Shown piece by piece: positions 1-5,165 of a stretch of 5,165 nt of DNA. The notes beneath the pieces are model-generated. The model made no database searches. It had not been told where the DNA came from and saw nothing but the letters and a program-made list of their open reading frames with translations. Origin of the DNA: an uncultured Pseudomonadota bacterium (lineage in GTDB: Bacteria; Myxococcota_A; UBA9042; CAIXZC01); assembly GCA_937876385.1 (NCBI GenBank), contig CALFHQ010000096.1, positions 1 through 5,165 of the forward strand, read 5' to 3'. Every line of letters starts with the position of its first letter. The first letter of the stretch is position 1. The position numbers were made by a program, and so were the translations under genes.

Positions 1-1
1 G

Positions 2-1555
2 CCACAAGTGGAGTTCTTCCCATCGACGACTCCCGAGCGCATGAAGGTGAACATTCAGGCTCCGGAGGGAACTCGCCTGGAAGCCACGGACAGGATCACC
101 ATGCAAGTGGAAAGCGCCCTTGCAGACGTGGACAATGCCAAGCACTTCCTCTCTGAGGTGGGGACCGGGGGCGGGGTTGGACAGAGTCAGACCCATCGAG
201 CCATTGTGTCGGTTGATTTCCAGGATCGCCAGGACTGGACCGAGAGTCCGTTCCAAACCATTGAAAACCTTCGAGAGGCCATCTCTGTCATCCCTGGTGC
301 CCAGATTCGTGTGGAGAAACAGCAAAATGGCCCCCCTCGCAGCGCCCCGATTAACATCGAATTGGCTGGGGACGACTACGATGTTCTCAGCCAGGCTGCC
401 GAGACGGTGAAGAGTCGGATCAACGAAGTCAAGGGACTCACCGATTTGCGGGATGACTTCGACTCGGGTCGCCCGGAGTTGTTGCTTCTCTTCAACCGTA
501 CCTTGTCGAACAAGCTCATCTTGAACGGTCTTCGTGTCGTGGCCGGCTCGGTGCGAACGGCGATTTACGGAACCACTGCAACGCTGTACCGGATGGGAGA
601 AGAGGAATACGACGTCACCGTTCGACTCCAGGACAAGTACCGAACCAACCGTGAGGATGTCCTCGCATTGACGGTGGCTGGAAAAGAGGGACGACAGATT
701 CCGCTGTCTCAGGTTGTGAAGATGGACAGTACGGTGGGTACGTCCTCCATCAAGCACATCGACCGAAACCGTGTCATCACCGTCAGCGCCGAAGCAGAAG
801 GACGCCCCGGGGCGGAGGTGCTCAAGGATGTCCGCAAGATCCTCAAGGACTTCAACCCCCGGGGAGCCACGGTGAGCTTCACGGGTGAAAACGAAGACAT
901 GCAGGAATCCCAGCAATTCATGGGGCAGGCCTTGCTCATTGGCATCTTCCTGATGGCCATGGTGCTCCTCACCCAGTTCAACAGCGTGGGGCAGTTGGTC
1001 ATCATCCTCTTCTCCGTGGTGCTCTCCATGGTGGGAGTGTTCATCGGGTTGACCATCAATAAGATGCCCTTCTCAGTGATGATGACTGGAGTGGGAATCA
1101 TCAGCCTGGCGGGGGTAGTCGTAAACAACGCCATTGTTCTCATCGACTACATCAACAAGCTGAGACGCGACGGCCATGAGTTAACAGAAGCCATCATCGA
1201 GGCGGGCACCGTCCGATTGCGTCCCATCCTTCTGACTGCGGGAACGACTATTCTCGGACTGCTGCCTATGGCCCAGGGATTTGACTTCGATGTCCGGACG
1301 ATGCACGTCGAAACCGGCACGGGGTCGATGGAGTTCTGGGGCCCCATGGCCATCGCGGTGATCTACGGGTTGAGCTTCGCTACGTTGCTGACCACCATCG
1401 TTGTTCCGGTGCTTTATCATGCACTGGAGCGGCTGAAGGTGGCGTCGCTGGCGTTCATGGAACGTCACCTCTGGTTCAAGCGAATCGCCATCTTGCTGGG
1501 ACTGGTTTTCATCACGTTCATGGCTTACAGCCTGATTGTCGGAATTGCCGGTTGA
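2..1555 (+). CDS. RND efflux permease, C-terminal half (5' end cut by window)
   Basis: This is the C-terminal half of an inner-membrane resistance-nodulation-division pump of the HAE1 (AcrB-like) type, which uses the proton gradient to export substrates through a periplasmic adaptor and a TolC channel. The frame is open to the left edge, so the GTG at base 8 is internal, not the start. Numbering from the first full codon at base 2, residues 4-300 are the second periplasmic region, opening with EFFPSTTPERMKVNIQAPEG, the usual sequence just after TM7. Residues about 308-325, 331-352, 358-382, 405-424 and 445-472 are TM8 to TM12. RLRPILLT (405-412) matches the AcrB TM11 motif carrying R971 and T978. 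The position of AcrB K940 is Asn375 (VVNNAI). A further hydrophobic stretch (about 491-515) follows TM12. The gene ends 34 bases before the TolC-family gene. Family assignment is firm; substrate cannot be inferred. Confidence 0.95.
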   Translation, partial: PQVEFFPSTTPERMKVNIQAPEGTRLEATDRITMQVESALADVDNAKHFLSEVGTGGGVGQSQTHRAIVSVDFQDRQDWTESPFQTIENLREAISVIPGAQIRVEKQQNGPPRSAPINIELAGDDYDVLSQAAETVKSRINEVKGLTDLRDDFDSGRPELLLLFNRTLSNKLILNGLRVVAGSVRTAIYGTTATLYRMGEEEYDVTVRLQDKYRTNREDVLALTVAGKEGRQIPLSQVVKMDSTVGTSSIKHIDRNRVITVSAEAEGRPGAEVLKDVRKILKDFNPRGATVSFTGENEDMQESQQFMGQALLIGIFLMAMVLLTQFNSVGQLVIILFSVVLSMVGVFIGLTINKMPFSVMMTGVGIISLAGVVVNNAIVLIDYINKLRRDGHELTEAIIEAGTVRLRPILLTAGTTILGLLPMAQGFDFDVRTMHVETGTGSMEFWGPMAIAVIYGLSFATLLTTIVVPVLYHALERLKVASLAFMERHLWFKRIAILLGLVFITFMAYSLIVGIAG

Positions 1556-1579
1556 TGTCATCCGGCGGAACTTCCTCCT

Positions 1580-1584
1580 GGAGG
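1580..1584 (+). promoter_or_regulatory. Ribosome binding site of the TolC-family gene
   Basis: GGAGG lies five bases before the TTG at 1590. It decides the start in favour of TTG 1590 over the in-frame TTG at 1536, which would overlap the end of the permease gene. The site is also the 3' arm of a small inverted repeat (TCCTC at 1573-1577, loop CTG, GAGGA at 1581-1585) that could fold over it. Confidence 0.7.
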
Positions 1585-1589
1585 ATACC

Positions 1590-3068
1590 TTGCTCAAGCG
1601 AATCTCAAACCTGATACTCGTAGGCATCCTGCTCACTCTTCCTCTTCGAGGGTTGGCTCAGGAGACGAACAATGCTCCATCTCCCCTGCCCTCCGAGTTT
1701 CGAGACTTCCCAGTACTCACGCTGCAAGAAGCGGTGAAGCAGGGGCTCATTTTCAGCCCTCAGCTCCAGGGGGGCAACGAGCGGGTGGAGCAGGTGAAGA
1801 CCAACATCACGAGGGCCTACGCCCTGCTTCTCCCCTTCATCAGCGCCGGGGCTCAGTACACCCTGGCAGACAAGGAAATCAAGCTGGACATCGGTTCGAG
1901 CTTTGCTGACCTCTACAAACTCGCTGCGATGAACTGCGGTGCGTGGGACACGGCGACCATGGGGCCCCTGCCCTCCCTGTGTCAGATCCCTGTGGTGCCT
2001 GTTGACAGCACGTCCCAAGACAGCGGAAGCTCAGCCACGGTGATTCAGAAGCGCAACAACTGGGATGCAAACATCAACGTGGGCATCAGCATCCTGAACC
2101 TCCGCACCTGGCCTCAACTGTTCAATGTGTACACCGGTGTCGACCTCGCCAAATTGCAGCAGGAATACAGCAAAGAGTTGCTGACCTTCACCATCATCCA
2201 GACCTACTTTGGAATCGCAACGGCACAAGAGGCGGTCCGGCTGGCCAAAGAGAACCTGGCCAACACCATGCACCACATGGATCTCACAGAGGTGCGACTG
2301 AAGAACGGAGTCGCCCTGGAAAACGAGCGAGTTCGCGCGACCATCTCGGTAATCCAGGCCCGAAGCAATCTGGACCAGGCGCTTGAGAGTCTCCGATTGA
2401 GCCGAACGGCGCTGGCCCTTCTCATTGGCCTTGAAGACCGGGAATTTCGGGTGGAGCCCAACCCTCAGATTGCCGGGGAGGAGCCCTACTCTGGGCAGGT
2501 CAACCTGAATGACCTCGCTCGCCGAAAGGACGTCCTGATGCTGGACAAGATGGAGGTAATGGCCGACCGAGAAGTCACCGACGTTTGGATGCAGTGGGCT
2601 CCCACCATCAGCGCCGTCTGGAACTGGTCGTACACCTCGAACACCGGTTTTGCGGGGCAGAACACTGCCTGGCGGGCCATTGTCTCTCTGGAATGGGCCA
2701 TCTTCAACGGTGGGATGAGGTTTGCAGAAATGGACGAAAAGCGCTCGAAGGTGCGCGAGATTCGTTTCAACCGGCAGCAGGCTCTCATTCAGGCACAAGT
2801 AGAAGTAGAAAGCGCCCGTAGCGAGATATCCAAGGCTCAGACGGCACTTTCCGCCGGAGAAGAGATGGTGGAATTGGCGCTGAAGAACCTCTCTCTGGTA
2901 GAGAACCAGTACAAGCAAGGGGCCGCCGAACAGTCCGTCGTACTGGACGCCGAATTGGCTTTTAACTCGGCCAGAATCCAGGTTCTTCAAGGTCAACTTC
3001 GTCTCAACCTCGCTCGAATCTCTCTAATCAAAGCCCTGGGCAAACTGGACTACCGAAAGTTCCAGTAG
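1590..3068 (+). CDS. TolC-family outer-membrane efflux protein
   Basis: This 492-residue protein is an outer-membrane channel of the TolC/OEP family. It would form a trimeric barrel and periplasmic tunnel that completes the efflux path of the RND pump encoded just upstream. The TTG start at 1590 has GGAGG five bases before it and gives a signal peptide: basic MLKR, a hydrophobic core to about residue 19, and likely cleavage after GLA at residue 23. Two OEP repeats follow, about 40-290 and 305-485. Each has long amphipathic, Ala/Gln/Glu-rich helices around short beta segments such as AGAQYTL and VSLEWAIFNGG. The helix ends NQYKQGAAEQSVVLDAE and RLKNGVALENERVRA are typical of the family. The first extracellular loop (about 95-155) is long and holds a Cys pair, C116 and C131. 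Length is normal for the family. It is probably co-transcribed with the permease. Confidence 0.93.
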   Translation: MLKRISNLILVGILLTLPLRGLAQETNNAPSPLPSEFRDFPVLTLQEAVKQGLIFSPQLQGGNERVEQVKTNITRAYALLLPFISAGAQYTLADKEIKLDIGSSFADLYKLAAMNCGAWDTATMGPLPSLCQIPVVPVDSTSQDSGSSATVIQKRNNWDANINVGISILNLRTWPQLFNVYTGVDLAKLQQEYSKELLTFTIIQTYFGIATAQEAVRLAKENLANTMHHMDLTEVRLKNGVALENERVRATISVIQARSNLDQALESLRLSRTALALLIGLEDREFRVEPNPQIAGEEPYSGQVNLNDLARRKDVLMLDKMEVMADREVTDVWMQWAPTISAVWNWSYTSNTGFAGQNTAWRAIVSLEWAIFNGGMRFAEMDEKRSKVREIRFNRQQALIQAQVEVESARSEISKAQTALSAGEEMVELALKNLSLVENQYKQGAAEQSVVLDAELAFNSARIQVLQGQLRLNLARISLIKALGKLDYRKFQ

Positions 3069-3095
3069 CCCTCCCTAAGAGGACCCCCATTCGCC

Positions 3096-3128
3096 CCCGT
3101 TTGCGACCCAAATACGCCTTGAAACGGG
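3096..3128. repeat. Imperfect inverted repeat in the intergenic gap
   Basis: CCCGTTT (3096-3102) pairs with AAACGGG (3122-3128), and GCG (3103-3105) with CGC (3115-3117). This gives a 7+3 bp stem with a four-base bulge and a nine-base loop. No run of T follows, so it is not a standard intrinsic terminator. It lies 27 bases after the TolC-family stop codon and overlaps the candidate -35 hexamer of the next gene, so it could be an operator, a weak terminator or chance. Confidence 0.3.
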
Positions 3129-3147
3129 ACCCTGCAGGCACCATGAT
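3119..3147 (+). promoter_or_regulatory. Candidate sigma-70-type promoter for the cupin group
   Basis: TTGAAA (3119-3124, five of six bases of the consensus -35) is followed, after 17 bases, by CATGAT (3142-3147, four of six bases of the -10). Transcription would begin near 3154, about 55 bases before the cupin start codon. It is the best match seen in the 142-base gap and the only place where a new operon could begin here. The -10 is weak and this was judged by eye. Confidence 0.35.
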
Positions 3148-3201
3148 TGTCCTGCCGGAAAACACTTCTTTCGCGCGGACAAACAGTTCACACTGGAACC
3201 C

Positions 3202-3207
3202 GGAGGT
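3202..3207 (+). promoter_or_regulatory. Ribosome binding site of the cupin gene
   Basis: GGAGGT ends three bases before the ATG at 3211. It is a strong match to the 16S rRNA tail, though the spacing is short, and it supports this start codon. Confidence 0.65.
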
Positions 3208-3210
3208 CCC

Positions 3211-3546
3211 ATGAAGAGCTTTGCAGATACCTTTCCCCCCGCCACGGCGGTGACACTGAGCGAGATGGTCGAATATGGAACCGACGCCGTCGTAAGTCGA
3301 ACGCTGGCGAAAAGCGACGGCGGCACCTTGACCCTCTTTGCTTTCTCCAAAGGGCAGGAGTTGTCGGAACATACCGCCCCCTTTGACGCCTTCGTCCAGG
3401 TGGCAGACGGAGTTGGAGAATTCATTATCGATGGATTGCCCGTTCGGGTAGAAGCTGGCCAGAGCATTCTCATGCCCGCAGACCGGCCTCATGCCGTGAA
3501 AGCGGTGGAATCGATGAAGATGATTCTTTTCATGCTGCGCAAGTAG
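3211..3546 (+). CDS. Small single-domain cupin protein
   Basis: This 111-residue protein is almost entirely one cupin_2 beta-barrel (about residues 36-109), with no signal peptide, so it should be cytoplasmic. Cupin motif 1 is at GQELSEHTAPFDAFVQVADG (48-67) and motif 2 at GQSILMPADRPHAV (83-96). Of the classical metal ligands, His54 and His94 are present. The second His of the HxH pair is Ala56, and no Glu sits at the expected third ligand place, so metal binding is uncertain. The EHTAPFDA signature recurs, as I recall it, in many small uncharacterised bacterial cupins. The substrate is unknown; a sensor, a small-molecule binding or a minor enzymatic role are all possible. The start is supported by GGAGGT just upstream. 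It stands first in the second gene group, 26 bases before the four-helix membrane protein. Confidence 0.88.
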   Translation: MKSFADTFPPATAVTLSEMVEYGTDAVVSRTLAKSDGGTLTLFAFSKGQELSEHTAPFDAFVQVADGVGEFIIDGLPVRVEAGQSILMPADRPHAVKAVESMKMILFMLRK

Positions 3547-3572
3547 TGCGCCAGTTTGGATGACGAATTCGA

Positions 3573-3971
3573 ATGCGGAAATGGTTGTGGACAGTCGTCG
3601 CTCTGTTGGGTTCGGCCACGGGGGTGTTTTGCCTCGCTCTGGCTGACGGCGGGGAGCTCCATGCTTCCGTCCTGGTGTGGTCCTGGCTCACTTCCTCCAC
3701 GAGGTTCCTCCTCCTTCTTTCCCTGACGGGAGTTGTCTCGGGTGCCATGCTTGCCCTGGGTCTGGGGTTCAAACCCAAGGCCATCGGCTGGACCTTGGTG
3801 GGGACCTTGGGCACTGGACTGGGGGGAACCCTTCTGCTCACTGCCGTGCTGGCAGCATTCCAGAGCAGTCTGACCTTCTGGACGTCATGGCCGGTTCCAG
3901 TCTCCTTTGCCCTTGCTTCCTTGGGAGCGGTTTCCTTTGCGCTTCAACGGCAAAGGGGGTCGGCTGAATGA
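3573..3971 (+). CDS. Unrecognised four-helix membrane protein
   Basis: I do not recognise a family for this 132-residue protein. It is very hydrophobic, with likely membrane segments at about residues 5-24, 44-64, 71-96 and 105-124, and a short polar C-terminal tail (QRQRGSAE). Helices two and three are rich in Gly, including GTLGTGLGGT at 77-86, suggesting close helix packing. Basic residues at the N terminus (MRKW), at 68-69 (KPK) and in the tail would fit both ends facing the cytoplasm. The ATG at 3573 is the first start after an in-frame stop at 3561-3563. Its ribosome binding site is weak (TTGGA at 3556-3560, 12 bases away), so translation may depend on read-over from the cupin gene. Its stop codon overlaps the next start codon (ATGA). 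That coupling hints at a joint role with the TamA-like protein, but this is inference. The first helix could instead be a signal peptide. Confidence 0.8.
   Translation: MRKWLWTVVALLGSATGVFCLALADGGELHASVLVWSWLTSSTRFLLLLSLTGVVSGAMLALGLGFKPKAIGWTLVGTLGTGLGGTLLLTAVLAAFQSSLTFWTSWPVPVSFALASLGAVSFALQRQRGSAE
3955..3959 (+). promoter_or_regulatory. Ribosome binding site of the TamA-like gene
   Basis: A purine run, AAAGGGGG ending at 3959, lies eight bases before the ATG at 3968, inside the end of the membrane-protein gene. It is a good though not perfect Shine-Dalgarno match and supports this start. Confidence 0.5.
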
Positions 3972-5165
3972 AGAGCTTTGGCGCACTGCTGTTCTCCTTG
4001 ACCCTCCTTGTTTCCTGCGGCCACGACAAGAACGCAGTGTACGTCAAGGACCTCAATATTGTAGGGAACGAAGAGCTGGGGGACGGGGCCATCAAGGACG
4101 GTCTCGCCACCCAGGAGCTGTGCTGGGTTCCCTTCACCAACCGAATTCCATTTGATGAATTGTCCCTGCAAAGAGACCTGTCAAGGGTGGAAGCCTTCTA
4201 CCGGGACCACGGCTTCTTTCAAGCACAACTGTTGAGTCACAAGGTAACGGAAGCTGGAGAGAAGCGGGTCGCAGTGAGCATCGAGGTCAAAGAGGGGCCT
4301 CCCCATCTGATTCGCAAGGTTACCGTGGAGCCATGGAACCTCTCGAGTGATGTTGAGTCCGTGGCAAAGGCCCTTCGGAAACTGGAAGGGCATCGCTTTG
4401 ACCGAGAGAAATACGTCCGACTCAAAGAGGATTACCGCCTTGCGCTGCTGAACGCCGGGTACTGCGAATCTTCGGTGACGGGTCAAGTTCGAGTCTATCG
4501 CGACGAAGACGCCGTGGAACTGGAGCTCACCGCCAAAGTGGGTCCCCAATGTTTCCTGGGTGGCGTGCTCATGCGAGGAGACGTGGACATCGGTGCCGAC
4601 ATCATCCTGCGCCACTCCCAGCTCAAACGAGGGATGCTCGTTACCCCGAATATTTTGAAGAAGAGTGAGCGAGGAGTCTACTCCCTGGGACTGTTCAGTA
4701 TGGTCCGATTGGAAATCAACGAGCGAGAGGAAGAGGCCGACACCACAATCCTCAAGGATTCCGACTCAAAGCTCCTCGTTCTTCCTGAGAAGCCGTTGCC
4801 GGAAGACGTCGGTCCTCACAAATGGGTCAACGTCACCCTCTACGCCCAGAAGAAGCCCCTTCGTGAGTTCACGGTCGGCGGCGGTGTCGGGTTTGACCGT
4901 TCAAGCCAGCAGGCCAGATTGAAGGCGAGTTGGAGCAATCGAAACTTCTTTGGCGGACTGCGGACCTTCTCGGTTCACGGCGTGGCTGGATACACCTTCC
5001 TCCCCGCCGTGTGGGATCGCCGATTGAGCGGTCCCTCGGGGGAAGTCGGGGTCTCCTTCATTCAGCCCGGCTTCCTGGACCCCGCCTTGACCCTCGCTTC
5101 CAGTGCGACCTACATGTTGGCGTTCGAAGAGGCGTTTCAATACCACGCTCCCCAGGGGCGAGTGG
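3968..5165 (+). CDS. TamA/TamL-like Omp85 protein with lipoprotein signal (3' end cut by window)
   Basis: The frame stays open from ATG 3968 to the right edge, giving 399 residues of an Omp85 (BamA/TamA) family protein that would act in outer-membrane protein assembly or transport. An in-frame TGA directly before the ATG fixes the earliest start, and a ribosome binding site lies upstream. Residues 1-17 are a lipoprotein signal: MKSF, a hydrophobic core, then LVSC, with Cys17 as the lipidated residue and Gly18 after it. Three POTRA-like domains follow: about 25-115 (VKDLNIVGNEEL, then RVEAFYRDHGFF), 116-196 (VRLKEDYRLALLNAGY) and 197-297. The third has an acidic insert near 252-286. The barrel begins near 299 (EFTVGGGVGFDRSS), with the family-like NRNFFGG at 324-330 and FIQPGFLDP at 364-372. 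Three POTRAs suit TamA, and the lipobox suits TamL, the lipidated form described in Bacteroidetes. The rest of the barrel lies beyond the window. BamA itself, which usually has five POTRAs, is less likely. Confidence 0.9.
   Translation, partial: MKSFGALLFSLTLLVSCGHDKNAVYVKDLNIVGNEELGDGAIKDGLATQELCWVPFTNRIPFDELSLQRDLSRVEAFYRDHGFFQAQLLSHKVTEAGEKRVAVSIEVKEGPPHLIRKVTVEPWNLSSDVESVAKALRKLEGHRFDREKYVRLKEDYRLALLNAGYCESSVTGQVRVYRDEDAVELELTAKVGPQCFLGGVLMRGDVDIGADIILRHSQLKRGMLVTPNILKKSERGVYSLGLFSMVRLEINEREEEADTTILKDSDSKLLVLPEKPLPEDVGPHKWVNVTLYAQKKPLREFTVGGGVGFDRSSQQARLKASWSNRNFFGGLRTFSVHGVAGYTFLPAVWDRRLSGPSGEVGVSFIQPGFLDPALTLASSATYMLAFEEAFQYHAPQGRV

Noticed and set aside
8..10. GTG at base 8 as a start for the RND gene
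   Set aside because: The frame continues to the window edge, and the protein at this point is the middle of a normal RND permease.
1536..1589. Earlier in-frame TTG start for the TolC-family gene
   Set aside because: It would overlap the permease by 20 bases, has no ribosome binding site, and would put 18 polar residues before the signal peptide.
709..1636. Minus-strand open frames opposite the RND permease (709-1143, 1147-1353, 1181-1636)
   Set aside because: All are opposite conserved permease sequence, overlap one another and read as low-complexity mirror translations.
2031..2996. Long open frame on the minus strand (321 codons)
   Set aside because: It lies wholly antisense to the TolC-family gene, its translation resembles no family, and it has no domain-like pattern. 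It is a by-product of the codon bias of the real gene.
3131..3155. CCTGCAGG palindrome and the 5-bp GCAGG/CCTGC pair
   Set aside because: The pairing is short, has a 12-base loop and no T run, and can easily arise by chance at this GC content.
3028..3492. Minus-strand open frames over the gap and the cupin gene (3028-3492, 3075-3473)
   Set aside because: They are antisense to a clear cupin gene with its own ribosome binding site, and their translations show no recognisable domain.
3838..4615. Minus-strand and shifted plus-strand open frames in the TamA-like gene start (3838-4140, 3907-4155, 4181-4615)
   Set aside because: The lipobox and POTRA reading frame explains this DNA completely; the others lack any family resemblance.
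4665..5146. Open frames at 4665-4922 (+) and 4901-5146 (-)
   Set aside because: Both are out of frame with the POTRA3 and barrel coding sequence, which continues uninterrupted through them.

Overview
The window is protein-coding DNA from a Gram-negative (diderm) bacterium. The evidence is an RND efflux pump, a TolC-type outer-membrane channel and a BamA/TamA-type outer-membrane protein. All five genes lie on the + strand and are tightly packed. The fairly high GC content, the TTG start and the style of the efflux and Omp85 proteins fit a myxobacterium or other deltaproteobacterial relative, but no marker gene here settles the taxonomy. The two outermost genes are cut by the window edges.

Bases 2-1555 hold the C-terminal half of an RND (HAE1-like) inner-membrane efflux permease. 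Its second periplasmic domain and TM8-TM12 are present, plus one more hydrophobic segment at the C terminus. After 34 bases comes a TolC-family outer-membrane efflux protein (1590-3068), best started at a TTG codon that has a strong ribosome binding site and opens a clean signal peptide. Together they form the end of an efflux operon. The membrane fusion protein and the first half of the permease are expected upstream.

A 142-base gap (3069-3210) separates this operon from a second group. The gap holds an imperfect inverted repeat and a plausible sigma-70-type promoter (TTGAAA, 17 bases, CATGAT), but no convincing intrinsic terminator. The second group is a small cupin protein (3211-3546), an unrecognised four-helix membrane protein (3573-3971) and an Omp85/TamA-like protein (3968 to the window end). 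The last two overlap by four bases (ATGA), so they are probably translationally coupled.

The most interesting gene is the last one. It starts with a lipoprotein signal peptide (LVSC, Cys17), followed by three POTRA domains and the beginning of a beta-barrel. A lipidated TamA relative is the arrangement described as TamL in Bacteroidetes. Finding it next to an orphan four-helix protein suggests a possible variant of the outer-membrane assembly machinery. No RNA genes, mobile elements, CRISPR arrays or origins were seen.
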